DNA of 30,669 nt from positions 1 through 30,669 of IMG/VR virus record IMGVR_UViG_3300047994_000586; one strand, 5' to 3'. The notes beneath the pieces are model-generated. The model saw nothing but the letters and a program-made list of their open reading frames with translations, did not search any database and was not told the origin of the DNA. Origin of the DNA: a virus. Below, one piece after another: positions 1-7,930 of this stretch. Position numbers and translations under genes: made by a program. Position 1 is the stretch's first letter. Every line of letters begins with the position of its first letter.

Positions 1-97
1 CATCTTTTTCGTTTTTTAAACGTTTTCATTTTAATTTTATCGATCGCATTTGTGACGTACGTTTTTCTATCCCGCAAATTAGTTCTATAATTGGTAA

Positions 98-1189
98 ATG
101 ATTAAATCAGAAACATTAACCGATAAGGCCTCCCGTTTAACTGTTTCTCAAATTATTCAACAAAGCTACTACCCATCGTTAAATGGCCTCCGCGGCTTGT
201 CCATTTTAATGGTGATTGGGGCTCATTTGCAATTGTCCTCTTCTTTCTGGTACCCGGTGCTATTTAACGGTACACTCGGCGTAAATATATTTTTTGTGCT
301 GAGTGGTTTTTTGATCACCGTTATCTGTTTAAAAGAAAAGCATCAAACAGGGCAGCTTTCGCTAAAGAATTTTTATTTAAGGCGGGCATTAAGAATATTG
401 CCTGTTGCTTATTTATATCTGCTGGTATTATTGATCCTGGATCATTTTTTCCTGCTGCATATCCCTTACTTTCAATTATTGGGTGCGGCTTTTTTCGTGA
501 TGGATTTTAGTTACTTCAACAGCCATTCCTTCAATTTTATGGTTGCACACTATTGGTCATTATCGGTTGAAGAACAGTTTTACCTGATATTGCCCTTTAT
601 TCTGAAAAGAAGTTACAAGGTATTTTTCTGGTGCATCGTTTTTTTAGTGGCGGCTTTACCATTGCTGAGTTCGGCCCAGGCTTTTGTTCCTTTTTTAAAT
701 ACCGGGGGCATGTACTACCTGACTCATTTTTGTATCAAGTTTCAGTCCATTGCGGTTGGTTGCCTGCTGGCGTCACTCGCTTTTAACAAAGCGTTTGATC
801 ATTACCGGATCCTATCTTATAAAATTGCCGGTAACCTTATCGCTATAGCCTTAATCCTTTACTTGCACTATGATGCTTTTTTTTCTCCCGGATCAAGCAT
901 CATCAATTTATTGATCGCTATTTTAATAGCCTATATTATACTGAGCAATCTCGTCCCTGCTAACGATTTTATTTATCGTTTTTTAAACAATAAGGTAATT
1001 TCATGGATCGGAATAATTTCCTACAGTATCTATATCTGGCAACAGCTTTTTACCCTGGGAGATGCCCGGCTACCCCGATTTTTGACCGCTTTTCCCAACA
1101 ATCTGTTGTTTATTGCGATAGTGTCCTGTGGGTCGTATTTTATTTTTGAAAAATACTTCCTAAAGTTTAAGAAGCGTTTCAGCAGGTAG
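98..1189 (+). CDS. OafA-type membrane acyltransferase (acyltransferase 3 family), copy 1
   Basis: Inner-membrane protein of 363 residues predicted to transfer an acyl (often acetyl) group to a surface polysaccharide such as O-antigen. The family signature is clear: an N-terminal LNGLRGLSI stretch with Arg32 and His43 (the conserved R-N10-H pair), then GVNIFFVLSGFLIT at about 80-93, a basic FYLRRALRI loop, and the HYWSLSVEEQFYLILP motif near 150-165. About ten hydrophobic segments follow, with no C-terminal SGNH domain. The ATG start leaves a short polar leader. It runs against the phage strand and converges on the lysis cassette with an 11-base gap. It is a paralogue of the gene at 4343 (same leader layout and SLSVEEQFYL block). 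Family confident; substrate unknown; a role as lysogenic-conversion cargo is inferred from position. Confidence 0.88.
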   Translation: MIKSETLTDKASRLTVSQIIQQSYYPSLNGLRGLSILMVIGAHLQLSSSFWYPVLFNGTLGVNIFFVLSGFLITVICLKEKHQTGQLSLKNFYLRRALRILPVAYLYLLVLLILDHFFLLHIPYFQLLGAAFFVMDFSYFNSHSFNFMVAHYWSLSVEEQFYLILPFILKRSYKVFFWCIVFLVAALPLLSSAQAFVPFLNTGGMYYLTHFCIKFQSIAVGCLLASLAFNKAFDHYRILSYKIAGNLIAIALILYLHYDAFFSPGSSIINLLIAILIAYIILSNLVPANDFIYRFLNNKVISWIGIISYSIYIWQQLFTLGDARLPRFLTAFPNNLLFIAIVSCGSYFIFEKYFLKFKKRFSR

Positions 1190-1200
1190 TTACAGTTTTG

Positions 1201-1659
1201 CTAATTGTTTGGTGCTGCTTTATATTCATTCTGATAGTACCATTCCAAAACGGTTACGCCATCGCTCCAGGTTAAATTCCCCTTTGCGGCAACCTGTGCA
1301 ATAAAGATGGAAAGGTTGTGCAGAAATGCATTTTTAATATCACCGTTCAATCCCTGTAAAACTTTTATGGCGCAGGTGGTGATCTGCTGCGGATCAGTTA
1401 AGCCGCTGCAACTGTCGGCCAATTTTAGTTCGGTTAGTATACCCGGCAGTTTAGCCCTCAGCAGGTTTTTGATTTCGTCGTCGATATCGCCGGGGATCAG
1501 CGCGGTTAATACGTCTGCCGCGGGCGAATTTATAAACGTTTTAATGTTTTCGGTTACCACTACACCGATGTGAATAGCGGTTTTAATTTCAGATGGAAAG
1601 CTTTGAAACAGGCTCGTGATCGTGGCCCATAATTTTTCGATAAAGGTTTTTAAGCTCAT
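1201..1659 (-). CDS. small phage protein at the end of the lysis cassette, function unknown
   Basis: 152 residues, last gene of the minus-strand phage run. No catalytic motif is recognisable. The N-terminus is amphipathic (FIEKLWATITSLFQSF), followed by helical segments and two central Cys (SCSGLTDPQQITTCA). There is no convincing transmembrane segment or signal peptide. It lies 32 bases downstream of the single-span coiled-coil protein at 1692 and two genes after the endolysin, so it is probably part of the same lysis or late transcript. Proteins of this look sit beside endolysins in Bacteroidetes prophages, but I cannot assign a role. Confidence 0.7.
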   Translation of the reverse strand: MSLKTFIEKLWATITSLFQSFPSEIKTAIHIGVVVTENIKTFINSPAADVLTALIPGDIDDEIKNLLRAKLPGILTELKLADSCSGLTDPQQITTCAIKVLQGLNGDIKNAFLHNLSIFIAQVAAKGNLTWSDGVTVLEWYYQNEYKAAPNN

Positions 1660-1691
1660 GGTTTTATTGTTTTTAAGTGATTTGAATTTTA

Positions 1692-2006
1692 CTAACGCTG
1701 GCCGATCATACCAAACAGAGGCTGAGCGGAGGTTTTGATTCCGGCAGACGGACGCTGTGCAGGCTGCTGATTTCTTAGATCGTCAACTTCTTTTTGCAGC
1801 AGGCGGGCATTGTCTTCCAGTAACTTGATCCTGATGTTGTTGATCCGCGTTTCGGTTTCCTGGCTTTGCTTTATTTCGCGGATATCGGTTCGTAACCCAA
1901 AATAGGTAGTCATTACCGAGGCAACGATGCTTGCGGTGCTCATAACGGTTACCACCAGGTTTTTTACCGTTATGCCCTTGAGTTCGCGGTGTTCAATGGC
2001 TGTCAT
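1692..2006 (-). CDS. single-span membrane protein with coiled coil, lysis-associated
   Basis: 104 residues. A hydrophobic segment at about 15-37 (VKNLVVTVMSTASIVASVM) is followed by a charged, heptad-like helix at about 40-80 (IREIKQSQETETRINNIRI, then LLEDNARLLQKEVDDL) and a Pro/Gln-rich tail. One membrane anchor plus a coiled coil resembles Gram-negative phage inner-membrane spanin components or accessory holins. It starts 6 bases downstream of the endolysin stop, so it is translationally close to it. No partner lipoprotein spanin is visible nearby, so the spanin reading stays tentative; a holin-regulating protein is the alternative. Confidence 0.72.
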   Translation of the reverse strand: MTAIEHRELKGITVKNLVVTVMSTASIVASVMTTYFGLRTDIREIKQSQETETRINNIRIKLLEDNARLLQKEVDDLRNQQPAQRPSAGIKTSAQPLFGMIGQR

Positions 2007-2012
2007 GGTCGT

Positions 2013-2528
2013 TTATTTTATTTGATGTGGCGCATCGGGTAATAAAAACAGCCTGCTTTCCTGCTGCCGTCTTTCTACCAGCGTTTCGCAGGTTATTTTT
2101 GCACCGGTTTTTGGGTCGGTGATCTTATCCCAGGCCAGGAAATGACCGGCGGCCTCCTGATAATTGCCTTCATTGAGTTTAACCAGCATGGTGGAACTTT
2201 TCAGCGCGCCTGTACCGAGGTTATAAGTAAATGATACGAGCGCATCAAATTGGTTTTGGGATAGCGCAACCTTTACGTCGTGATTCACGGCTTGCTCGTA
2301 TTCACCGAGGGTGTTTTTTAAAAGGGCATCGGCCTGCAGCTGACTGGCGAGCACATCGCCGGGTTTTACAGACCGGCCATCGTGGTAACGGGTGGAACCG
2401 TAGCCGATGGTCCATACGCCGGCAACGTCGCGATAAGCGGAGAGGCTTAAACCTTCAAAATTTTTAATGATCTTTAGGCCGTTTGCGCTTGTTTGCATTG
2501 GGGTTTTAGGTGGTGGGTTATTGGTCAT
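2013..2528 (-). CDS. phage endolysin, T4-type lysozyme (GH24)
   Basis: 171 residues. Muramidase that cleaves the MurNAc-GlcNAc bond of peptidoglycan to release phage. The catalytic triad has T4 lysozyme spacing: Glu25 in NFEGLSLSAYRD, Asp34 nine residues on, and Thr40 six further in VWTIGYG. The downstream block QNQFDALVSFTYNLGTGAL and the C-terminal RRQQESRLFL match the family. There is no signal peptide or SAR segment, so export should depend on a holin. The next gene begins 6 bases downstream and a holin-like gene lies 32 bases upstream. The leader before QTSANGLKIIKNFEG is Pro-rich, so Met11 is an alternative start. Confidence 0.93.
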   Translation of the reverse strand: MTNNPPPKTPMQTSANGLKIIKNFEGLSLSAYRDVAGVWTIGYGSTRYHDGRSVKPGDVLASQLQADALLKNTLGEYEQAVNHDVKVALSQNQFDALVSFTYNLGTGALKSSTMLVKLNEGNYQEAAGHFLAWDKITDPKTGAKITCETLVERRQQESRLFLLPDAPHQIK

Positions 2529-2560
2529 GGTTTTTGGGTTTTAATTGCCGGAACAAAGTT

Positions 2561-2785
2561 TTATTCGGCAGCGGGGCCGACTGTTTTGGCAGGAGTGAAG
2601 AAGTTTTTGGTTAGATACGACAGACCGGCAGCCAGGGCAGTGTAGCCGATGTTTTTGTAGTTGATGGATAATGACCCGGACTGCAGGCTGCCCTGGATGG
2701 CTGCAATAACAGCCCCGCCGATAGCAACTAACAGTCCCTTGCCGAGGTCTTTTAAATTGAGCGCGAATAGTGATGATGTTTGCAT
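2561..2785 (-). CDS. small holin-like membrane protein
   Basis: 74 residues with two hydrophobic stretches, at about 15-32 (GKGLLVAIGGAVIAAIQG) and 45-58 (IGYTALAAGLSYL), and a short polar C-terminus. Size, two probable spans and position directly upstream of the endolysin fit a holin, which would form the membrane lesion that lets the signal-less endolysin reach the wall. It is the first gene of the lysis cassette, separated from the tail fibre gene by two acyltransferases on the other strand, so this cassette probably has its own promoter or relies on read-through. Holin families are too diverse to name this one. The overlapping frame at 2541-2831 is a shadow. Confidence 0.7.
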   Translation of the reverse strand: MQTSSLFALNLKDLGKGLLVAIGGAVIAAIQGSLQSGSLSINYKNIGYTALAAGLSYLTKNFFTPAKTVGPAAE

Positions 2786-3087
2786 GATTTATTTTGAGAT
2801 TAGGGTTTTGATGATCTGGACGGAAAAGCATGGCGAAAGCAAATGCTCTCCCGATCTGTTTTCGTTGATTTGCGTTATAATTAGTGTTTATTTGGTGAAC
2901 ATTCTTTTAGTAAAGTTTTCGAAGGTGCCTGCAGTTTTTAGACTGACGAATCAAAATCTATAAATTGGGTCAACGCTCTTTACGTGGAGGTAACTGCTCT
3001 TTTGTAATCAATAAATTATATATCTTGCGGGTATAAACGTATTCTTGCCACCTCCATACGGTAGCCAGTAACAGACTGTTTTTTAGC
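2786..3087 (+). other. divergent intergenic region between lysis cassette and acyltransferase 2
   Basis: 302 bases without a credible gene, between divergent starts at 2785 (minus) and 3088 (plus). The part from 2860 is AT-rich. For the plus strand, TTTG at 3001-3004 followed after 16 bases by TATCTTG at 3021-3027 resembles a Bacteroidetes sigma-A promoter with short spacing and could drive the acyltransferase. I see no convincing minus-strand promoter for the lysis cassette. Confidence 0.4.
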
Positions 3088-4296
3088 ATGCAAGATCCCG
3101 GGTATTTAGTAAAAGATATAAATTCAAAAGTCAGGCTTCATTTGCCAAATCTGGATCCCCTCAGGTTTTTTGCCGCCGCCATTGTTTCGTTTTACCACAC
3201 GGACATGATGCTCGTATCCAATCATTTAAAAAAGGATTATTATTATTTTTTTCCTTTTCAGCATGGCGATATTGCGGTTATCTTTTTCTTTGTGCTGAGT
3301 GGATTTTTAATAACCTTCCTGCTGCTCAATGAAAAAGATCAAACCGGAAAGATTTCGGTAAAAAAGTTTTATTTGAAGCGGATCTTCAGGATCTGGCCAT
3401 TATACTTTTTAATGATCGGGCTCTCAATCGGCTATTTTAACACCAGCGATTTCTTTCAGCACCAGGCCATTCCCAACTATACTAAGCTCTATGAACATAT
3501 TGGATTGTACGCGCTACTGTTTCTTTTGATCGCGCCAAATATGGTTACACTGGGTGTACCTTCTATTGGGTATGCTAATCCCACATGGTCCATCGGCGTG
3601 GAAGAACAGTTCTACCTGATCTGGCCCTGGATCATAAGGGGTAAACATGCACTACGGAATATTTGTATCATTATAATTTGTGTTTTCCTGCTCACTAATG
3701 GGCTTTCAGGGCGGATATTAGGGGCGTTAACCGCGCATCACGTGCTGCAAACCGGTAGTTTACCTGCAAGCATATTGTTTTACGTTGATCAGTTTTTTAC
3801 CTCCGGATATTCGTTCCGGATCGATGCTATGGCAATTGGAGCGATAGGCTCCTATGTGCTGGTACGCTCACCAGGCTTATTGACTATTATTTATGGAAAA
3901 GCATTTCAGTTTTTTTTATACGTGATCCTGTTTGTACTACTGTTGTTCCCTCATTTCGTAGTTTACCAGTTTTACGCGTTGGTTTTTATATTAATCATCT
4001 TAAACCTATGTGGGAACAGGATGACTATTGTAACGATAAAAAGTAAGGTTCTAAATTATTTAGGTAAAATATCATACGGTATTTATATGTTTCACCTTAT
4101 CGCTATGGTACCTTCCATGCTATTTGTAACTGCCGTTTTAAAGCTGCCGATTAACTTTTATACGGAAATTTTAACCTGCCTGATTTCGTTAGGTATCACG
4201 ATATTAATTGCTTCATTCAGCTTCTATAGTTTTGAACGTTTCTTTTTTATATTAAGGGATCGATTGATAAAAGATTTAAAAACGCCTAAGTTTTAA
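3088..4296 (+). CDS. OafA-type membrane acyltransferase, copy 2
   Basis: 402-residue polytopic acyltransferase 3 family protein, predicted to acylate a surface glycan from the cytoplasmic membrane. Diagnostic blocks: NLDPLRFFAAAIVSFYHTD with Arg26 and His37, DIAVIFFFVLSGFLITFLLL at about 67-86, FYLKRIFRIWPLYFL at about 100, and TWSIGVEEQFYLIWPW near 165-182. It is less similar to copies 1 and 3 than they are to each other (LDPLR rather than L.GLRG; WSIGVEEQ rather than WSLSVEEQ), so it is probably an independent acquisition. It is the first of two tandem plus-strand genes in a minus-strand phage cluster; the next possible start follows within 50 bases. Family certain, substrate unknown. Confidence 0.9.
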   Translation: MQDPGYLVKDINSKVRLHLPNLDPLRFFAAAIVSFYHTDMMLVSNHLKKDYYYFFPFQHGDIAVIFFFVLSGFLITFLLLNEKDQTGKISVKKFYLKRIFRIWPLYFLMIGLSIGYFNTSDFFQHQAIPNYTKLYEHIGLYALLFLLIAPNMVTLGVPSIGYANPTWSIGVEEQFYLIWPWIIRGKHALRNICIIIICVFLLTNGLSGRILGALTAHHVLQTGSLPASILFYVDQFFTSGYSFRIDAMAIGAIGSYVLVRSPGLLTIIYGKAFQFFLYVILFVLLLFPHFVVYQFYALVFILIILNLCGNRMTIVTIKSKVLNYLGKISYGIYMFHLIAMVPSMLFVTAVLKLPINFYTEILTCLISLGITILIASFSFYSFERFFFILRDRLIKDLKTPKF

Positions 4297-4342
4297 GTTC
4301 AATATCTTGGTCTGTTGTGTTCTAAATAATTTTATTCTTGAA

Positions 4343-5464
4343 ATGAATAATATGACTGGTAATAAAGCGAGTGCTTTTAAACAAAAACTATTTGCCGAGA
4401 TAACTGAAATACCGGATATACTAAAACCGTCGTATTTGCCTGGACTTGACGGTTTAAGAGGGCTTTCGATATCAATCGTGATTATAGGCCATTTTGCATT
4501 ATATCGTGGGCTATTGGACTATTTGAATGGTGAAATTGGGGTACAGGTTTTTTTTGTTATAAGCGGTTTTTTGATTACGACCTTGTTATTGAAGGAAAAG
4601 GTTAAACATAAAAACGTCTCACTTCGCAAATTCTATATTCGTCGATTTTTAAGAATTGTTCCTGTTTCGTATTTATATCTGATAGTCGTAATTCTTTTAA
4701 ATAGGCGACTGCATTTGGGTGTAACGTTGAAAAGTTTTACAACAGCATTTTTGTACCTTAAAAACATTCCTTTCAAAAACGCGACCGATTGGACAACGGG
4801 GCATTATTGGTCTTTATCAGTTGAAGAGCAGTTTTATCTTTTTTTTCCATTTTTTATTATATTTAAATGTAATAAGTATTTATGGTTAAGTATCTTAATA
4901 ATAATTTTTTTGCCATTTTTAAACATTCTTGGTTTTAATAATGTAGGTGTATTCTACAAAAATCATGTAATACATTTTTTTACATTTTCCTTAATAATTC
5001 TTCTTGGTAAAGGCACAGCCAGTATTCTTGTAGGGTCTACATTTTCTATTTTACTCTTTAAAAAAATTATTCGTATCGAAAATTTACCAGATAGCTATTT
5101 TTTGAGCTTTTTACTGTTAGTATTTGCTTTTGCTTTATTAACAAGGGTATCGGTTTTCTATTATGAATTTATATCTGTTGCAATTTTCCCATTTTTAATA
5201 GGTTACATAATTGTTGTTAACCTAAGACAGCGAAATTTTTTAAGTAATGTTCTCGAAAACGCTACGATAAAAAAAATTGGCGTTTTGTCGTATAGTTTGT
5301 ATGTCTGGCAACAAATTTTTACAAATAATGATCGTTGGAATTTGTTTAAATATTCCGATACGATAATCGTTAGACTAATTATGCTCGTTTTAGTAGCTAA
5401 TATTTCATACCATTTTTTCGAGAAGATATTTTTGCGTTATAAGGCAAAATTTAAAATGAGCTAG
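4343..5464 (+). CDS. OafA-type membrane acyltransferase, copy 3
   Basis: 373 residues from the ATG at 4343 (a second ATG lies at 4352). An upstream TTG at 4307 would extend the frame, but it falls inside a promoter-like TATCTTG and adds an unconserved leader. Family blocks: GLDGLRGLSISIVIIGHF with the conserved Arg and His 11 residues apart, GVQVFFVISGFLITTLLL, FYIRRFLRIVPVSYLYL, and HYWSLSVEEQFYLFFPFF. Strongly AT-rich with long T and A runs compared with the phage structural genes, a sign of recent transfer. It is the closest relative of copy 1 here. The gene converges on the tail fibre gene across a 75-base gap, so surface-modification and receptor-binding genes sit side by side. Confidence 0.88.
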   Translation: MNNMTGNKASAFKQKLFAEITEIPDILKPSYLPGLDGLRGLSISIVIIGHFALYRGLLDYLNGEIGVQVFFVISGFLITTLLLKEKVKHKNVSLRKFYIRRFLRIVPVSYLYLIVVILLNRRLHLGVTLKSFTTAFLYLKNIPFKNATDWTTGHYWSLSVEEQFYLFFPFFIIFKCNKYLWLSILIIIFLPFLNILGFNNVGVFYKNHVIHFFTFSLIILLGKGTASILVGSTFSILLFKKIIRIENLPDSYFLSFLLLVFAFALLTRVSVFYYEFISVAIFPFLIGYIIVVNLRQRNFLSNVLENATIKKIGVLSYSLYVWQQIFTNNDRWNLFKYSDTIIVRLIMLVLVANISYHFFEKIFLRYKAKFKMS

Positions 5465-5539
5465 AGAATGACTTTATTGAAAGGAAGTATTCAATTTTAA
5501 ACATATTGTACTCTTATGATTTTTATGAAGTCGGTATTG

Positions 5540-7186
5540 CTAATTGGATGAAATAGTCTCCCAAGTATTTCCTGTATAAATACAAAGCTTGTTTAATGTT
5601 TTATCGTACACTGTCAAACCTAACCGAGGGGATGATATTTGATTTTTTTGTACAGTTGTCATTGTCGGGAACCCAAAACCACGGCTAGTGCTGTCTAATT
5701 GTAACAGGGCACTTGCATCGGGTTGAAAACCTGCTGAACTCCCTCCATTAAGAATCAGACTGGAATTTGTTGGATTAAATTGAGCGTATGAATTGCTCTG
5801 CCCATCGCCTGTTTTATCAAAACAAAAGTTTCTACTTGACGAAAATAAGAAGTCGCTAGCGTTTTGAGGCGAAGTATAGTTATTTCCAGCTGAAGTAAAA
5901 GTTGCGTTGTACAACGGGGTTCCTGACACTCCTCCCCAATTAAAACTAAAGAAAAATTGGGTGGCAAATGAATAATTTATCGATCCGTTAGGATTAGTGC
6001 CTATTTTCCCTACACTAGGCAAAATTAAATTCCCATAAAAGCTAATTGTATTTGCTTCAAAGGTCAACGAACCACCATTCATGTTCAAAACGGAAATGTC
6101 GTTAGTGTTTTCGGCATGGGAACTTTGCCCTCCACCTATATACCCAACTTGGTTTCCATTGCTTTCAAAAAAAATTCCTGGAAACATAGGAGCATTTATG
6201 TAAAATCCTCCATAGTCTTTTACATTTACATAAAACTCTTTTGTTGTGTTGTTATACGTCAAATTCGCGCTTCCTCCAAAACTGCCGTTGTTATTAAACT
6301 GGATCTGTCCGTTGGTGCCGCCTGGGGTGGTGGATCCGCCGCCGCCGCCTGAAGATGGAGTGATCCATTGGGTGTTATAGTCGGTGGCGTCAATTTTGGC
6401 GAGTACCTGTCCCGCTGTTCCGCCGGGAATCACTCCTTGTCCGTTTGTTCCATTAGTGCCATTCGTTCCATTTGTTCCGGCAGGCCCCTGCGGACCTGTG
6501 GCTCCGGTTGGTCCCTGTGCTCCCTGCGGTCCGGCGGGTCCGGTAGCGCCATCGTTTCCTAAAATGCTTACGCCTGTGGGCCATACGCCAGCTGTTTTAG
6601 GTCCAAAGAGCGTATAGCTCGAAGTGTTGATATAAAAGTTGCCGTCCACCCCGGTAGCGGTATTCGAAGGGTTGGTGGTTCCGTATAAAATGGTATTGCC
6701 ATTTATGCCGTTGGTGCCATTGGTGCCGGGTACACCCTGCGGTCCCTGCGGCCCGGTAGCCATAGAAAAAACCTGCGCCCAGCTTCCGCCGGTTTTCTGG
6801 TAAAAGATGCCGGTAAGCGTATTGATATAGCTGTCGCTGTTCTTTCCTGTCGTGGTGGCCGGCGTGCCTGCTCCGTAGAGCAAGGTGCCGTCGGCAGCGT
6901 TTGCCTGGGGTAGGTTGTAGACTACCGTCCAGGTACCGGCTATCTTTTGGGCGAATGAGCCGGCAGCGGTATTTACAAATACATCGCCGTTATTACCGGT
7001 GGTGTTTTGAGGCAGCACCGTGCCGAAGCCGATAGCCGCCCCGGTAGCGATGTTGGCCTCCAGAAACTGCAGCAGCAGGGTGAAGGTGTACTGGTAGTCG
7101 GTGCCGTTATCTACCAATACCGAAACGTCGGCTGCGTTAATATTATTGGCTACGGGCAGGTCGGTTATTTTTTTATCTGTTGGCAT
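5540..7186 (-). CDS. phage tail fibre with collagen-like repeats
   Basis: 548 residues, predicted receptor-binding fibre. The N-terminus (MPTDKKITDLPVANNINAAD) is a probable virion-attachment domain. Three related beta units of about 45 residues follow at about 53-90, 100-143 and 163-205, each with a (N)GD.YINT..G.F.QKTAG.W pattern. Gly-X-Y collagen-like stretches lie at about 145-162 and 210-251, the second rich in TNG triplets, followed by a GGGGG hinge at about 280. The C-terminal half is beta-rich and ends in a GFGFPTMTTVQKNQI / GLTVYDKTLNKLCIY / TGNTW tip seen on many Bacteroidetes fibres. The DNA for the distal half (5540 to about 6290) is clearly more AT-rich than the proximal half, which suggests tip exchange at the collagen repeats. 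Confidence 0.85.
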   Translation of the reverse strand: MPTDKKITDLPVANNINAADVSVLVDNGTDYQYTFTLLLQFLEANIATGAAIGFGTVLPQNTTGNNGDVFVNTAAGSFAQKIAGTWTVVYNLPQANAADGTLLYGAGTPATTTGKNSDSYINTLTGIFYQKTGGSWAQVFSMATGPQGPQGVPGTNGTNGINGNTILYGTTNPSNTATGVDGNFYINTSSYTLFGPKTAGVWPTGVSILGNDGATGPAGPQGAQGPTGATGPQGPAGTNGTNGTNGTNGQGVIPGGTAGQVLAKIDATDYNTQWITPSSGGGGGSTTPGGTNGQIQFNNNGSFGGSANLTYNNTTKEFYVNVKDYGGFYINAPMFPGIFFESNGNQVGYIGGGQSSHAENTNDISVLNMNGGSLTFEANTISFYGNLILPSVGKIGTNPNGSINYSFATQFFFSFNWGGVSGTPLYNATFTSAGNNYTSPQNASDFLFSSSRNFCFDKTGDGQSNSYAQFNPTNSSLILNGGSSAGFQPDASALLQLDSTSRGFGFPTMTTVQKNQISSPRLGLTVYDKTLNKLCIYTGNTWETISSN

Positions 7187-7254
7187 AATTGTTCAAATAT
7201 GGAGGGGACTGCGGTTTTATAAATTGGGTGGTAAGGCAGTTGCTGAAAATTGAT

Positions 7255-7881
7255 TTAGTTCATAAACTCGGTGATGGGGAAGTAGCTGTCCAGTCCGGAT
7301 GGGTCATACCCGGAAGGATAGTTAAAGCAGGTACGGTCAACACTGCGGATCCTCGGGCCTGCCTGCCTGGCGCTTTTGTTTTTACCGTTATAGTGCCATA
7401 GCGGAAAGAGGGTTTTATTATCCCACAGGAATTTTTCTACCTCGTTGGCATGCGCGTTGGCTACGCTGCGTTGCTGTTGTACCAGTTTTACGATGTCAGC
7501 AGGTTGCAGCGCATCTGCGTTATCATGATGTTTCAGCACCGGCCCGGTAGCGGTATAATGTACGGCATCGGCTTCGATAAAACGGGCAAACGTAAAGTAT
7601 ACCAGGGTAGGGATAAGGCCCTCGTATAAAACGATATGGCCATGTTTGTCCAGGTATTCGCTGCCGTTGAGCAGGTCCTTATACTGTTGCGGCGCGTTAT
7701 CCATGATGGTGCCATCAGGGTTGAAATGCTGCATCAGGTCGTAATACAATGCATGACCGAGGAACGGTTTCAGGTCGAGGTCCTGTGCTTTTTTGATAAA
7801 GATGCTGAGGCGCTGCGGTTTAATATTGGCCGCGATATCCTCATATTGCTGAAATGTGTTTTGGTTGATCAGGCAGATCAT
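7255..7881 (-). CDS. phage structural protein, probable head-tail connector
   Basis: 208 residues, no signal peptide. Mostly helical and soluble (IKPQRLSIFIKKAQDLDLKP at the N-terminus, YEGLIPTLVYFTFARFIEAD in the middle). It resembles the DUF6712-type proteins of Bacteroidetes phages that I recall lying next to portal and capsid genes as adaptor-like proteins; this is pattern memory, not a search. It starts 49 bases downstream of the portal gene and precedes the fibre, which fits a connector ring bound to the portal. A structural role is likely; the connector call is moderate. Confidence 0.6.
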   Translation of the reverse strand: MICLINQNTFQQYEDIAANIKPQRLSIFIKKAQDLDLKPFLGHALYYDLMQHFNPDGTIMDNAPQQYKDLLNGSEYLDKHGHIVLYEGLIPTLVYFTFARFIEADAVHYTATGPVLKHHDNADALQPADIVKLVQQQRSVANAHANEVEKFLWDNKTLFPLWHYNGKNKSARQAGPRIRSVDRTCFNYPSGYDPSGLDSYFPITEFMN

Positions 7882-7930
7882 ACGTTCGGGGGATTTAAGG
7901 TGAAAATTTAAGATCGGTAGCGCGATGGAA

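Noticed and set aside
1-97. Phage attachment site or terminator at the left edge
   Set aside because: AT-rich stretch with no direct repeat that I could match to the right flank near 28500-28630; too short to judge.
2541-2831. 96-codon frame over the holin-like gene
   Set aside because: Arg/Cys/His-rich translation without sensible segments; the overlapping 74-codon frame has two clean hydrophobic spans.
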